Of a stretch of DNA of 64,000 bases, positions 8,546-19,771 are shown in pieces. The stretch covers positions 1 through 64,000 of the forward strand of contig NZ_SNZJ01000013.1 of the NCBI RefSeq assembly GCF_004363555.1. Reading direction: 5' to 3'. The notes below the pieces were generated by a model that had not been told where the DNA came from, ran no database searches, and saw only the letters and a list, made by a program, of their open reading frames with translations. This DNA comes from Halomonas ventosae (lineage in GTDB: Bacteria > Pseudomonadota > Gammaproteobacteria > Pseudomonadales > Halomonadaceae). The first letter of the stretch is position 1; each line of letters begins with the position of its first letter. The position numbers were made by a program, and so were the translations under genes.

Positions 8546-9660
8546 CACAGGCTCCTGTCGGGGGAAGGGGCCCCCAGAGAGGGATGGGAGATCAGTTCGC
8601 GCAGCACGGCGGTAGCGAAGGCCCCCCGCGGCAGGCTGAAGGCCAGCCAGAGCTCCTCGTCGCCCCGCATCAGTCGCGGCTCGCCCAGGCGCAGCCGCAG
8701 TGCCCGGCGGGCCAGGCGGACGCCGGCGCGCTCCAGCCCGCCGCACAGGCCCGGGTAGCGCGCGGCCAGGGCGGCCTCGTGGGCCCGGGCCGCGCCGGTG
8801 GCGCGCGACTCGCCGACGCCCCACAGCACCCCGGCGGGGTGCAGGTCGAGGCGCCGGGCCCGCTCGATGAGCCCGGCGAGCTCGGCGGCGTCGTCGGGCG
8901 CGACGTCGAACTGGCTGGCGCTGCCGTCGAGCATGACCACCTCGCCGGGCAGCGGTGTGGCCCAGCTGTGGTCGCGCACCCGGGCGGCCAGCAACTCGTT
9001 GAACAGGAAGCTACGGGCCGCCGAGAGCAGCATGCCCTCGCGGTCATCGCGCTTGCGCCAGCCGCGGGCCAGCACGGCCCGGGCGCGCTGCAGGTTGCGG
9101 CCGTGAGGGCCGAAACGCTGGGGGCCGAAATAGTTGGCAACGCCCGCGTCGCACAGACGCTGCCAGCGCGCCTCGAGCGCCGGGTCGGCCACGGCGGCCC
9201 CGGTGATCCGCAGGCGGAAGCGGTTGGCCCGGTGCACGCCGCGCTTGAGCTTGCGCGGATGGCGGGCCTGGTCGAGGACCCGGATGCCCCGTTCGGCGAG
9301 TCGCGCCGCGAGCCCCTCGGGGGCCTCGCGGCCGGGCAGCTGCACGGAAAGCCATTGGCGGGTCACGGCGATGCGGTCCTTCATTCCCGAATAGCCGACC
9401 TCCCGCGGCGAGACCTCGCAGAGCCGGGCCAGCTCGCGGGCGACCATCGCGGTGGTCAGGTCACGCTTCTCGATGAACAGCCAGAGGTGCTCGCCCTCCC
9501 CTTCCGGGGCGAAGTCGAGGACCTCCTCGACCCGGAAGTCCTCGGGCACGGCGCGATAGTCGCCGGATGACGGCGCACCGAACTCGCCCTCCAGCACCCG
9601 TGGCCAGGACGGCGGCCAGTCGATGGTATCCTGGACGCCGGGGGAGCCGACCTCACTCAC
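8545..9660 (-). CDS. truD: tRNA pseudouridine(13) synthase TruD
   Basis: TruD makes pseudouridine 13 in tRNA-Glu. The 371-residue product has the catalytic aspartate motif [28 protein letters not shown] and the family [11 protein letters not shown] segment. I chose the GTG at 9660 because GGGGAGG is seven bases upstream and the product then begins [19 protein letters not shown]. The start overlaps the ispF stop by 8 bases. It has the usual place between ispF and surE. Confidence 0.94.
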   Translation of the reverse strand: MSEVGSPGVQDTIDWPPSWPRVLEGEFGAPSSGDYRAVPEDFRVEEVLDFAPEGEGEHLWLFIEKRDLTTAMVARELARLCEVSPREVGYSGMKDRIAVTRQWLSVQLPGREAPEGLAARLAERGIRVLDQARHPRKLKRGVHRANRFRLRITGAAVADPALEARWQRLCDAGVANYFGPQRFGPHGRNLQRARAVLARGWRKRDDREGMLLSAARSFLFNELLAARVRDHSWATPLPGEVVMLDGSASQFDVAPDDAAELAGLIERARRLDLHPAGVLWGVGESRATGAARAHEAALAARYPGLCGGLERAGVRLARRALRLRLGEPRLMRGDEELWLAFSLPRGAFATAVLRELISHPSLGAPSPDRSL

Positions 9661-10147
9661 CGGCCGCCTCCCCGTCGCGGCGCACCAGCAGCGCCACCGC
9701 CTCGGCGGCGATGCCCTCCCCGCGGCCGGTGAAGCCGAGCCGTTCGGTGGTGGTGGCCTTGACGTTGACCGCGCCCCGGGCGACGCCCAGGTCCTCGGCA
9801 ATATGCCCGGCCATGGTGTCGATATGCGGCGCCATCTTCGGCGCCTGGGCGATCAGCGTGGCGTCCAGATTGCCGACCCGGTAGCCGGCCTCATCCACAA
9901 GCCCGGCGACATGGCGCAGCAGGGCACGGCTGTCGGCGCCGGCCCAGGTCGGGTCGGTGTCGGGAAAGTGGCGGCCGATGTCGCCAAGCGCGCAGGCACC
10001 CAGCAGGGCGTCGCAGACCGCGTGCAGCAGCACATCGCCGTCGGAGTGGGCGATGAAGCCGCGGTCGAAGGGAATGGCGACGCCGCCGACCATCAGGTGG
10101 TCGCCCTCGCCGAAGCGGTGGACATCGAAGCCGTGGCCGATTCGCAT
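9653..10147 (-). CDS. ispF: 2-C-methyl-D-erythritol 2,4-cyclodiphosphate synthase
   Basis: IspF forms the cyclic diphosphate in the non-mevalonate isoprenoid pathway. The 164-residue product begins [12 protein letters not shown] (metal-binding D-V-H). It continues with [19 protein letters not shown] and IAQAPKM and ends its core with [18 protein letters not shown], all diagnostic. Two consecutive ATG codons occur (10150 and 10147), and I follow the family N-terminus. Just upstream the 12 bases AAGGGAGCATGA occur twice in tandem across the ispD stop, so both copies offer a ribosome site. Confidence 0.95.
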   Translation of the reverse strand: MRIGHGFDVHRFGEGDHLMVGGVAIPFDRGFIAHSDGDVLLHAVCDALLGACALGDIGRHFPDTDPTWAGADSRALLRHVAGLVDEAGYRVGNLDATLIAQAPKMAPHIDTMAGHIAEDLGVARGAVNVKATTTERLGFTGRGEGIAAEAVALLVRRDGEAAGE

Positions 10148-10169
10148 CATGCGCGTTTCATGCTCCCTT

Positions 10170-10925
10170 TCATGCTCCCTTCGTCCCGTGCGGGGACGCC
10201 TCGGGGTGGGTCGCCGAGGACGTCTGGGCGGCCAGCGCCTGGGCCGACAGCACCAGTTCGGCCAGGGCCAGGTCCTCGGGATGGGTGATCTTGAGGTTGT
10301 CACGACGTCCGCCGACCAGCCGCGGCGAGAGGCCTGCCGCCTCCACCGCCGAGGCCTCGTCGGTGACGGCCACACCCCGCGCCAGCGCATCCTTCAGGGC
10401 GCGGCGCAGCAGCCCATGGCGGAAGCCCTGGGGCGTATAGGCATGCCAGAGCCCCTCGCGGGGCTCGGTGGCCCGCACCCGCCCGGCGCCGTCGTCGCGC
10501 TTCATGGTATCGGCCACCGGGGCCGCCAGCAGCCCGCCCACGGGGTCGTCGGCGATGGCCGCCAGCAGGCGCCTCAGGTCGTCGACGGTGACGCAGGGCC
10601 GGGCGACGTCATGGACCAGCACCAGGTCGTCCTCTTCGGCCTCCGGGGCGATGGCCTCCAGGGCGTTGACCACCGAGTCGACCCGCTCGGCCCCGCCCGG
10701 CGCCCGCCGCCAGTCGGCGAAGGGCACCCAGGCCGGGTCGAAGTGGCCATCGTCGGCGTCCAGGCAGAGGCAGAGCCGGGCCTCGGGGAAGGCCGCGTGG
10801 AGGCGCGCCAGGGTGCGAGCCAGCACCGGCCGGCCGGCAAGCGGCAGGTACTGCTTGGGGCGGTCGGCGCCCATGCGTCGCCCCTGCCCCGCGGCGGGCA
10901 CCACCAGCCACAGGCGGCCGCTCAC
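10170..10925 (-). CDS. ispD: 2-C-methyl-D-erythritol 4-phosphate cytidylyltransferase
   Basis: IspD activates methylerythritol 4-phosphate with CTP, two steps before IspF. The 251-residue product begins with the nucleotidyltransferase signature [20 protein letters not shown]. It also carries VHDVARPC and the C-terminal region [16 protein letters not shown] chose the GTG at 10925, which follows GGAGG and overlaps the ftsB stop as GTGA. The C-terminus carries about 20 extra residues compared with E. coli IspD. Confidence 0.95.
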   Translation of the reverse strand: MSGRLWLVVPAAGQGRRMGADRPKQYLPLAGRPVLARTLARLHAAFPEARLCLCLDADDGHFDPAWVPFADWRRAPGGAERVDSVVNALEAIAPEAEEDDLVLVHDVARPCVTVDDLRRLLAAIADDPVGGLLAAPVADTMKRDDGAGRVRATEPREGLWHAYTPQGFRHGLLRRALKDALARGVAVTDEASAVEAAGLSPRLVGGRRDNLKITHPEDLALAELVLSAQALAAQTSSATHPEASPHGTKGA

Positions 10926-11272
10926 TGGCCTCCCTCCGCGCCGGATGCCGGCGTACCCAGCAGGCCGGCATTGACCTCGAGGCCGGTGGTCTCCACCGCG
11001 ACGCCGGGCACCCAGAAGAACTGCTCGTCGGTGCGCACCATGCCGATATCGCTGCGGGCCCGCTCCTCGATGGCGTCGAGGCCGGTCTTGAGGTCCACCA
11101 CCTCGGCGGCCAGGCGCGCATTGCGGTCGCGCAGCGGCTGATTCTCCTCCTCCAGCACGGCCACGCGCTGGCGCACCTCGGCGAGCTCGCGCATGCCGCC
11201 TTCGCCGAGCCACAGCCGGTACTGCAGCAGCGCGAGCAGGATGATGAGCACGATGGCCAGCCACTTGAGCAT
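10922..11272 (-). CDS. ftsB: Cell division protein FtsB
   Basis: FtsB is a small bitopic divisome protein that pairs with FtsL and FtsQ. The 116-residue product has one N-terminal membrane helix (residues 3-20), then an FtsB-like coiled coil (ELAEVRQRVAVLEEENQPL) and the typical EERARSDIGMVRTDEQFF motif. ftsB-ispD-ispF linkage supports the call. In many relatives eno lies upstream, but here the neighbour is a DUF482 gene 118 bases away. Confidence 0.94.
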   Translation of the reverse strand: MLKWLAIVLIILLALLQYRLWLGEGGMRELAEVRQRVAVLEEENQPLRDRNARLAAEVVDLKTGLDAIEERARSDIGMVRTDEQFFWVPGVAVETTGLEVNAGLLGTPASGAEGGQ

Positions 11273-11390
11273 GCAGGGAGTCCGTCTCGAGGTTGTCGAT
11301 GGCGGGCATTATGCCAGTTTCGCCGCCCGCCGGCAGGACCTCGACGGCATTGGTCTCGGCGCCAGGCGGTAACCCGGGCCGGCGCCCCCG

Positions 11391-12527
11391 TCAGCCCTCC
11401 CGGAAGGGCAGCGCCGCCTCCGCCGCCCGGCAGTAGGCCTCGACATGGGCCCGCTCCTCGGCGCAGAAGCGCGCCACGGCGTCGCGCAGGCGCGGGTCGG
11501 CGATATGGTGCAGCGAGGTGAGCCGGCACGGGGCGAAGCCCCGGGAGAGCTTGTGCTCGCCCTGGGTCCCGGGATCGAAGAGGGTCAGCCCGCGCGCCAG
11601 GCAGTGCTCGATGCCCTGGTAGTAGCAGGCCTCGAAGTGCAGGCAATCGGCCAGCACCTCGCTGCCCCAGTAGCGCCCGTAGAGGGTCCGGGTGCCCTGC
11701 AGGCAGAGCGCGGCGGCCACCGGGATACCATCGCGACGGGCCTGGATCAGCAGCAGTGCCTCGGGCAGGGTGCGGCGCAGGCGCTCGAAGAAGTCGAGGC
11801 CGAGGTAGCCGTGGCGACCGCGCTCCAGGTAGGTGATCTCGTAGCAGCGGAAGAAGTGGGCCATCGCCGCCGCGTCGATGGCCTCGCCCTCCAGGCGATG
11901 CAGGGTCAGGCCCTGATCGGCCACCAGGCGCCGCTCGCGGCGGATCGCCTTGCGCCGCTTCGCGGTCAGGGCGGCCAGGAAGCCCTCGAAGTCGCCATAG
12001 CCGCGATCGCGCCACTGGAACTGCACGCCCTGGCGTGCCAGCAGGGACGGACAGGCCGCCTGCCAGGCCTCGACCTCGGCCGGCTCGGCGAACAGCAGGT
12101 GCCAGCTCGAAAGCTCGCTTTCCTCCCAGGCCCGGGCCAGCACCCGGCGGGCGGCCAGGGGGTCGAGGTGCGGCGCCAGGGCCAGGCGCGGCCCGGGGGC
12201 CGGGGTGCAGGGGATCGCCGAGAGCCCCTTGGGGTAGTAGTCGCCCCCGGCGCGCTCCCAGGCTTCGGCCCAGCCCCAGTCGAAGACGTATTCGCCGAAG
12301 GAGTGGTGCTTGTGGTAGTGCGGCAGGACGCCGACCAGCGCCTCGCCCTGCCAGAGGGTCAGGTGGCGGGGCACCCAGCCGGTGGCGGGGCTCACCGCCC
12401 CGCTGGCCTCCAGGGCATGCAGGAACTCGTGGCGCAGGAAGGGGTGGTCGTCGCCGACCAGCGCATTCCAGGCCGCGGCCGGCACCGCCTCGATGGCGGA
12501 CACTTCGCTCAGGACCAGCTCCGACAT
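11391..12527 (-). CDS. DUF482/COG3146 GNAT-like N-acyltransferase
   Basis: This 378-residue protein matches the DUF482 family, annotated as GNAT-like or peptidogalycan biosynthesis proteins of unknown substrate. Family features visible are HPFLRHEFLHALE near the N-terminus, the HSFGEYVFDWGWAEA block, TAKRRKAIRRER in the middle and GTQGEHKLSRGFAP near the C-terminus. The fold resembles FemAB double-GNAT proteins. It is cytosolic, without signal or membrane segments. The ATG is preceded by GGGAGA. It is divergent from the aldehyde dehydrogenase gene, with 108 bases between starts. The true reaction is not known to me. Confidence 0.82.
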   Translation of the reverse strand: MSELVLSEVSAIEAVPAAAWNALVGDDHPFLRHEFLHALEASGAVSPATGWVPRHLTLWQGEALVGVLPHYHKHHSFGEYVFDWGWAEAWERAGGDYYPKGLSAIPCTPAPGPRLALAPHLDPLAARRVLARAWEESELSSWHLLFAEPAEVEAWQAACPSLLARQGVQFQWRDRGYGDFEGFLAALTAKRRKAIRRERRLVADQGLTLHRLEGEAIDAAAMAHFFRCYEITYLERGRHGYLGLDFFERLRRTLPEALLLIQARRDGIPVAAALCLQGTRTLYGRYWGSEVLADCLHFEACYYQGIEHCLARGLTLFDPGTQGEHKLSRGFAPCRLTSLHHIADPRLRDAVARFCAEERAHVEAYCRAAEAALPFREG

Positions 12528-12635
12528 GGGGTCTCCCGGGGAAAGAGGGGGGCGGCGGCTGACAAGCCACCGGCATTGCGCCTACATTGTGCGCAGACCC
12601 TTCCGCCGATGCCACCACTGACCAGGGAGACGCGC

Positions 12636-14030
12636 ATGGCCGACGCCCGCGCCCTGCAGGCGCGCCTGGACCAGCAGCGCCACGCCTTCGCCGCCGAGCC
12701 CTTCCCCTCGGCGGCGACCCGCCGCGACCGCCTCGCCCGCCTGGCGAGCATGACCCGCCACCATCGCGACGAAATCAGCCAGGCGATCCGCCAGGACTTC
12801 GGCCACCGCGCCGAGGCCGAGACGCGCCTGGCGGAGGTCGTCCCGCTGCTGATGGCCATCCGCCACACCCGGCGCCACCTGAAACGCTGGATGGCGCCCC
12901 GCCGCGCCGCGGTGCCCTGGCGCCTGCTGCCGGGCAAGGCGCGCATCCACCGCCAGCCGCTGGGGGTCGTGGGCATCATCGCCCCGGCCAACTACCCCTG
13001 GAGCCTGGCGCTGATGCCGGCGGTGGATGCGCTGGCCGCCGGCAACCGGGTGATGATCAAGCCCAGCGAGCAAACCCCCACCACCAGCGCCCTGCTGGCC
13101 CGGCTGGTCGAGCGGTACTTCGCGCCCGAGGAGCTGCACGTGGTCACCGGCGAGGCCGACACCGCCCGGGCCTTCGCCGCCCTGCCCTTCGATCACCTGC
13201 TGTTCACCGGCAGCCCTGGGGTGGGACGCGAGGTGGCCCGTGCCGCGGCGGCCAACCTGACGCCGGTCACCCTGGAGCTCGGCGGCAAGGCCCCGGCCAT
13301 CGTCGCCGAGGATGCCGACCTGGCGCATGCCGCCCGGCGCATCGCCTTCGGCAAGTGGCTCAACGCCGGCCGGACCTGCATCGCCCCGGACCATGTGCTG
13401 GTCGATGCGGCACGCCTGCCGGCCTTCATCGAGGCGATCCGCGCGGTGGTCAAGGAGTTCTATCCGCAGGGCACCGCCAGCGACGACTACTCGGCGGTGC
13501 CCGGCGACGCCTCCCGCAGCCGCCTCGAGCACCTGCTCGACGAGGCCCGCGACCACGGCTGCCGGGTGATCGAGCTCGGCGAGCGCCTGACACTCAGCCA
13601 CGGCACCAAGCTGCCGCCCACCCTGGTGGTCGACCCCACCGCGAGCCTTTCGATCATGCGGGAGGAGGTCTTCGGCCCCTGGCTACCGGTGATCGGCGTG
13701 CGCGACTTCGACGCCGCCCTGGCCCGGGTCGCCGAGGGGCCTCGTCCCCTGGCGCTCTACGCCTTCACCGACGACCCCACCCGCCGCCGACGCCTGCTGG
13801 AGCAGACCCGCTCGGGCGGCATGGTCTTCAACGACACCCTGTGGCACTACGTGGTGCCTGCCTTGCCCTTCGGCGGCATCGGCGAGAGCGGCATGGGGGC
13901 CTACCAGGGCGAGACCGGCTTTCTGCGCTTCACCCACCAGCGCAGCGTCTTCCTGCAGGCACGCCGCAACGCCGTGGGGCTGCTCGACCCGCCCTGGCGT
14001 CGCTGGAGGCTGCGCCTGCTGGGCCTGTGA
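12636..14030 (+). CDS. Coniferyl-aldehyde-dehydrogenase-type NAD(P)-dependent aldehyde dehydrogenase
   Basis: The protein is in the aldehyde dehydrogenase superfamily and most resembles the coniferyl aldehyde dehydrogenase (CalB) subgroup. That subgroup is shorter than classical ALDHs and often acts on medium-chain or aromatic aldehydes. The 464-residue product has the cofactor-site run VVGIIAPANYPWSLAL, the catalytic glutamate motif TLELGGKAP and the catalytic cysteine motif NAGRTCIAPDHVLV. I chose the ATG at 12636, five bases after AGGGAGA. A longer start at 12609 has a weaker site. No pathway partner is adjacent. Confidence 0.88.
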   Translation: MADARALQARLDQQRHAFAAEPFPSAATRRDRLARLASMTRHHRDEISQAIRQDFGHRAEAETRLAEVVPLLMAIRHTRRHLKRWMAPRRAAVPWRLLPGKARIHRQPLGVVGIIAPANYPWSLALMPAVDALAAGNRVMIKPSEQTPTTSALLARLVERYFAPEELHVVTGEADTARAFAALPFDHLLFTGSPGVGREVARAAAANLTPVTLELGGKAPAIVAEDADLAHAARRIAFGKWLNAGRTCIAPDHVLVDAARLPAFIEAIRAVVKEFYPQGTASDDYSAVPGDASRSRLEHLLDEARDHGCRVIELGERLTLSHGTKLPPTLVVDPTASLSIMREEVFGPWLPVIGVRDFDAALARVAEGPRPLALYAFTDDPTRRRRLLEQTRSGGMVFNDTLWHYVVPALPFGGIGESGMGAYQGETGFLRFTHQRSVFLQARRNAVGLLDPPWRRWRLRLLGL

Positions 14031-14056
14031 GCCGGGCGCTCGGCTCCAAAAATAGC

Positions 14057-14071
14057 GGTAATAAAACTACA
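14057..14071. promoter_or_regulatory. Putative HexR operator upstream of edd
   Basis: The 15-mer GGTAATAAAACTACA agrees with the HexR-type palindrome TGTARTWWWAYTACA at 14 of 15 positions by my count. It lies about 95 bases before the edd start in an AT-rich stretch that stands out from the GC-rich surroundings. HexR represses ED genes in many gammaproteobacteria until bound by keto-deoxy-phosphogluconate, and a hexR gene is in this window. Confidence 0.6.
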
Positions 14072-14120
14072 AATATTGCCAGCTACCGGGTAGCATGGCC
14101 GAATAACCGGACACTTTATT

Positions 14121-14133
14121 GGTAAGTTTACAA
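14121..14133. promoter_or_regulatory. Palindrome GTAAGTTTAC upstream of edd, shared with zwf
   Basis: GGTAAGTTTACAA lies 31 bases before the edd start. The 12 bases GTAAGTTTACAA recur exactly upstream of zwf (22122-22133), and a near copy sits at the zwf ribosome region (22068-22079). The half-sites are closer together than in the standard HexR box, so it could be a variant HexR site or a site for another sugar-acid regulator. Confidence 0.45.
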
Positions 14134-14163
14134 GCCACCCGACACTCGATTCCGAGGTGACCC

Positions 14164-16050
<1,887 letters not shown>

Positions 16051-17019
16051 ATGACGCGCCCGGCCCTGATCGGCGACATCGGGGGCACCAACGCCCGCTT
16101 CGCCCTGGTGACCCCGGGCGCCTTCGCGCCCCACGACATCCTGACCCTGCCCTGCGCCGACTACCCGGGCCTGGTCGAGGCGGTGCGCGACTACCTGGCC
16201 CGGGTCGGGGCGGTGGACGAGCACGCGCCCCGCGAGGCCTGCCTGGCCTTCGCCTGCCCGATCCGCGGCGACCGGGTGAGCATGACCAACAACCACTGGA
16301 CCTTCTCCCGGGAGGCGGTCCAGCAGACGCTGGGGCTCGACCTCTTCAAGGTCATCAACGACTTCACCGCCCAGGCGCTGGGCGTCCCTCACGTGGCCGA
16401 CGGCGACCTGGTGGACGTGCAACGCGGCGAGGCGGTCCCCCACGCCGCCCGGCTGGTGATCGGCCCGGGGACCGGGCTGGGCGTGGCCGGGCTCTTTCCC
16501 GGGCGACACGCCTGGATCCCGCTGGCCACCGAGGGCGGCCACGTGACCTTCGCGCCCACCGACGAGCGCGAGCAGAACCTGTTGCGCCACTTCCGCAACC
16601 GCTACGGCCGCGTCTCGGTGGAACGCATCCTCTGTGGCCAGGGGCTGCTCGACCTCTACCTGGCCCACTGCTCGCTCAAGGGCGCCCCGCCGCGCCATGC
16701 CAGCCCCGCCGAGGTCACCCGGGCGGCGGCGGGCGGCGACGGCGTGGCCCGTGATACCCTGCTGCGGTTCCTGAAGATCCTCGGCGACGTCTGCGGCGAT
16801 GCCGCCCTGACCATGGGGGCCCGCGGCGGGGTCGCGCTATGCGGCGGCATCCTCCCGCGGCTGCTCAAGTGGCTGCCGGAGAGCCGCTTCCTTGAGGCGT
16901 TCAACGCCAAGGGACGCATGAGCGCCTATACCCGGGCCATCCCGGTCCAGGTGGTCACCGCGCCCTGGACGGGCCTGCTGGGTGCCGCCGAGGCCCTGCA
17001 CAATGAAGAGGTCGAATGA
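16051..17019 (+). CDS. glk: Glucokinase
   Basis: Glucokinase phosphorylates glucose with ATP to feed the ED route. The 322-residue product has the phosphate-binding start LIGDIGGTNARFALV, the sugar-site run KVINDFTAQALG, IGPGTGLGVAGL and the conserved TEGGHVTFAP. It belongs to the Glk family of proteobacteria rather than the ROK family. Its ATG immediately follows the edd stop. The last codons and stop lie in a tandem 22-base repeat (17006-17059). Confidence 0.95.
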   Translation: MTRPALIGDIGGTNARFALVTPGAFAPHDILTLPCADYPGLVEAVRDYLARVGAVDEHAPREACLAFACPIRGDRVSMTNNHWTFSREAVQQTLGLDLFKVINDFTAQALGVPHVADGDLVDVQRGEAVPHAARLVIGPGTGLGVAGLFPGRHAWIPLATEGGHVTFAPTDEREQNLLRHFRNRYGRVSVERILCGQGLLDLYLAHCSLKGAPPRHASPAEVTRAAAGGDGVARDTLLRFLKILGDVCGDAALTMGARGGVALCGGILPRLLKWLPESRFLEAFNAKGRMSAYTRAIPVQVVTAPWTGLLGAAEALHNEEVE

Positions 17020-17059
17020 ATCGACCGAAGAGGTCGAATAACTCGACGCAAGAGGCCAA
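17006..17059 (+). repeat. Two and a half imperfect 22-base tandem repeats over the glk stop codon
   Basis: Units at 17006-17027 and 17028-17049, with a partial third from 17050, share AAGAGGTCGAAT followed by CTCGAC-like ends. The first unit holds the last glk codons and TGA. The second would encode the same last residues followed by TAA. The third supplies the AAGAGG ribosome site of the mutarotase gene. Confidence 0.6.
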
Positions 17060-17950
17060 ATGATGATTCCACAGAGTCTGCGAACCCTGATCGACGAGAC
17101 CCGCGGCCAGCGCCGTGCCGAGTGGGCCGGCCGCGAGGTGTGGCTGGCCAATGAAGCCTGGGGAGAGCTGGCGGTCTCGCTGCAGGGGGCGCAGGTCCTG
17201 CATTTTCGCCCCGCGGGAGCTGACGGCGACTGGCTGTGGGTAACGCCCACGCCCCAGGCCCTGCCGGGGGCGATCCGCGGCGGCATCCCGCTGTGCTGGC
17301 CCTGGTTCGCCGACGAGAACACCGCCGACGAGTCCCCGGACCGCTCCGGCCCCATGCATGGCCCGGCGCGCAAGGCCCCATGGCGGCTGGATGCCGTGGA
17401 CGAGCACGAGGAGGGCGTGGAGCTGCACCTCTCCCCCGAGGAGCGCCTGCATGGCCAGCTGGTGCCACGCGCGGTCATCCAGGCCAATGCCCGGCGCCTG
17501 CACGTGGAGCTGATCACCGAGCATGTCGGGGAGACGCCGGTGAAGATCACCGGGGCCCTGCACAGCTACCTGGCGGTCGCCGATGCCTTCGCCTGCCGCG
17601 TCGAGGGTCTGGCCGGCGCCACCTACCTGGACAAGCTGGCCGACTTCGCCGAGCGCGACCAGCAGGGCGAGCTGGGCGTGCGCGGCGCGCTGGACCGCAT
17701 CTACCGCAGCAATGCCGAGCTGTGCCTCGACGACGGCACCCGCCGCCTGAGGATCGCCCGCCAGGGCAGCGATTCCGCCGTGGTCTGGCATCCCGGCGAT
17801 GCGCCCCCCGGGGACACCTCGAGCGAGGCCGCCCGCCACTTCCTGTGCATCGAGTCGGCCAATACCCGGCTCGACCCGGTGTGGCTGGTCCCCGGCGCCC
17901 AGCACCTGCTGGGCACCACCCTGAGCCGTGAGGAGGGAGCGACCCCATGA
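17060..17950 (+). CDS. D-hexose-6-phosphate mutarotase (YeaD-type)
   Basis: The family interconverts alpha and beta anomers of hexose 6-phosphates, which speeds glucose 6-phosphate entry to Zwf. The 296-residue product is an aldose-1-epimerase-like beta-sandwich with the YeaD signatures GAQVLHFRP, IRGGIPLCWPWF and HGPARKAPWRL near the catalytic histidine. The C-terminal CIESAN holds the catalytic glutamate. The start at 17060 (a second ATG follows) has AAGAGG upstream. The stop overlaps the next start as ATGA. Its position between glucokinase and fructokinase fits the role. Confidence 0.92.
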   Translation: MMIPQSLRTLIDETRGQRRAEWAGREVWLANEAWGELAVSLQGAQVLHFRPAGADGDWLWVTPTPQALPGAIRGGIPLCWPWFADENTADESPDRSGPMHGPARKAPWRLDAVDEHEEGVELHLSPEERLHGQLVPRAVIQANARRLHVELITEHVGETPVKITGALHSYLAVADAFACRVEGLAGATYLDKLADFAERDQQGELGVRGALDRIYRSNAELCLDDGTRRLRIARQGSDSAVVWHPGDAPPGDTSSEAARHFLCIESANTRLDPVWLVPGAQHLLGTTLSREEGATP

Positions 17951-18930
17951 CCCCCGTGATCAGCTTCGGCGAGGCCCTCGTCGACCTGCTTTCCAGCCGC
18001 CTCGGCGACACGCCGGGCGTCGCTGCGGATGCCCCGGAGACCTTCACGCCCTATGCCGGCGGCGCCCCCGCCAACGTGGCCGTGGCCTGCGCCCGCCTGG
18101 GCGTGCCCAGCCGCTTCCTCGGCATGCTCGGCGAGGACCATTTCGGGGACTTCCTGGCCGCCGAGCTGGCTGCCCATGGCGTGGACACCTCCGGCGTGGT
18201 GCGCACCCGCGAGGCACGCACGGCGCTGGCCTTCGTCTCCCGCGATGCCGAGGGCGAGCGCACCTTCGACTTCTATCGCCCGCCCGCCGCGGACCTCCTC
18301 TATCGGCTGGAGCACCTGCCCGCCGGCGTCTTCGCCGACCCGGCCATCGTGCACTTCTGCAGCAACAGCCTGACCGAGCCGGAGATCGCCGAGACCACCC
18401 TGGCCATGGCCGAGATGGCCCGCCGCGCCGGCTGCCTGGTGAGCCTGGATGCCAACCTGCGCCACAACCTCTGGGAAGGCGGGGCCGCTGACATCAGCCT
18501 GGTCACCCGGCTGCTCGACGCCGCCGACCTGCTCAAGCTCTCGACGGACGAGCTCGACGACCTGCGTGCCGACCACCCCCGGGAGGGCTGGCTGGCCGAA
18601 CGCTTCGCCGCCGGGGTCAAGGTCGCGGTGATCACCGACGGTCCGGGCGAGGTGATGCTGAAGGGGGTCGGGCTGGACGAGCGAGTCACACCGCCCCGGG
18701 TCGAGGCGGTGGACACCACGGCGGGCGGCGACGCCTTCATCGGCGGCCTGCTCGCCGAGCTCGCCGAGTTCACCGCCGACAAGGGCCTCGACGGCGACTG
18801 GCACCGGGACACGGCCTTCCTGCGCCGCGCCGTGGAGATCGCCAGTCGCTGCGGCGCCCATGCCGTGACGCGCCCCGGCGCCTACGCCGCCCTGCCGGAT
18901 CGCGACGACCTGGCACGCCTGCGCACCTGA
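17947..18930 (+). CDS. PfkB-family carbohydrate kinase, probable fructokinase
   Basis: PfkB-family kinases phosphorylate sugars with ATP. The 327-residue product has the N-terminal signature YAGGAPANVAVACARLG, a second substrate block VSLDANLRHNLW and the C-terminal motif VDTTAGGDAFIGGLLAEL with the catalytic aspartate of the GAGD-like loop. Sequence style and position in an ED/glucose operon favour fructokinase. 2-keto-3-deoxygluconate kinase is the main alternative. The start overlaps the mutarotase stop (ATGA). A strong hairpin follows at 18954-18982. Confidence 0.85.
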   Translation: MTPVISFGEALVDLLSSRLGDTPGVAADAPETFTPYAGGAPANVAVACARLGVPSRFLGMLGEDHFGDFLAAELAAHGVDTSGVVRTREARTALAFVSRDAEGERTFDFYRPPAADLLYRLEHLPAGVFADPAIVHFCSNSLTEPEIAETTLAMAEMARRAGCLVSLDANLRHNLWEGGAADISLVTRLLDAADLLKLSTDELDDLRADHPREGWLAERFAAGVKVAVITDGPGEVMLKGVGLDERVTPPRVEAVDTTAGGDAFIGGLLAELAEFTADKGLDGDWHRDTAFLRRAVEIASRCGAHAVTRPGAYAALPDRDDLARLRT

Positions 18931-18953
18931 GCTTATTCGACTCGCCTCCTTGC

Positions 18954-18982
18954 ACCCCGGGCCGGCCTTGCCGGCCCGGGGT
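18954..18982 (+). terminator. Strong hairpin ending the edd-glk operon
   Basis: A perfect 13-bp GC-rich stem (18954-18966 with 18970-18982) with a 3-base loop lies 24 bases after the fructokinase stop. It is followed by CTTCGCGTGTTC rather than a T-run, so it is a good but not textbook intrinsic terminator. Confidence 0.55.
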
Positions 18983-19011
18983 CTTCGCGTGTTCACCCAG
19001 GGCCCTGAGCC

Positions 19012-19036
19012 AAAAAAGCCCCGGCGGGGCCGGGGC
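19012..19036 (-). terminator. Rho-independent terminator of zwf-pgl-eda
   Basis: On the minus strand the GC-rich stem GCCCCGGCCCCGCCGGGGC (19018-19036) is followed directly by TTTTTT (19012-19017). It lies about 56 bases past the eda stop and ends the minus-strand operon that converges on the edd operon. Confidence 0.85.
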
Positions 19037-19092
19037 AAGGGACAGCTACCAGCTGTCGAGAGAGCACAGGGTTGCCGACGCGGGCAAAGCGG

Positions 19093-19755
19093 TCAGTGGT
19101 GGAAGCGCTCCGCCGCCTCGCGGGCCAGCGAGCGGATGGCGTCCCAGTCCTCGGCATCGATCAGCGACTTCGGCGTGAGCCAGGAGCCGCCCACGCACAT
19201 CACGTTCTTGAGCGCCAGGTAGTCCTCGGCATTGTTGATGCCGATCCCGCCGGTGGGACAGAAGCGCGCCTCGGGGATCGGGCCGGCGAAGGCCTTGAGG
19301 GCCTTGACGCCGCCGCTGGCCTCGGCAGGGAAGAACTTGAAGCGGCGATAGCCGTACTGCCAGCCGGTCATCAGCTCGGAGACGGTCGCCACCCCCGGCA
19401 GCATCGGCACCGGGCTGGTGACCCCGTAGCGGTAGAGCGCCTCGGTGGTGCCGGGGGTCACCACGAAGTCGGCCCCCACCTCCTCGGCCTGGCGATACTG
19501 GGCCGGTGTCAGCACCGTGCCCACACCGATGCTGGCCTGGGGCAGCGCCTCATTGATGCGCTTGATCGCCTCCAGGGCACAGTCGGTGCGCAGGGTGATC
19601 TCGAGCACGGTGAGGCCGCCCTCGAAGAGGGCGCGGGCCAGGGGCACGGCATCCTCGATGCGCTGGATGGCCAGCACCGGGATCACCTCGGCCTTGAGGC
19701 AGATGCTGTCCAGTTCGGTGGTGCGGGTCGAGGGCAGCTGCTTTTCGATGGTCAT
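19093..19755 (-). CDS. eda: 2-dehydro-3-deoxy-phosphogluconate aldolase
   Basis: Eda cleaves KDPG to pyruvate and glyceraldehyde 3-phosphate, completing the ED route. The 220-residue product has the KDPG-aldolase signatures GLTVLEITLRT (Glu52, Arg56), ADFVVTPGTT and RRFKFFPAEASGG with the Schiff-base Lys140, then FCPTGGI. The ATG at 19755 opens MTIEKQLPSTR. It is the last gene of zwf-pgl-eda and is followed by a clear terminator. Confidence 0.96.
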   Translation of the reverse strand: MTIEKQLPSTRTTELDSICLKAEVIPVLAIQRIEDAVPLARALFEGGLTVLEITLRTDCALEAIKRINEALPQASIGVGTVLTPAQYRQAEEVGADFVVTPGTTEALYRYGVTSPVPMLPGVATVSELMTGWQYGYRRFKFFPAEASGGVKALKAFAGPIPEARFCPTGGIGINNAEDYLALKNVMCVGGSWLTPKSLIDAEDWDAIRSLAREAAERFHH

Positions 19756-19771
19756 GTCGGTCTCCAGAAGC

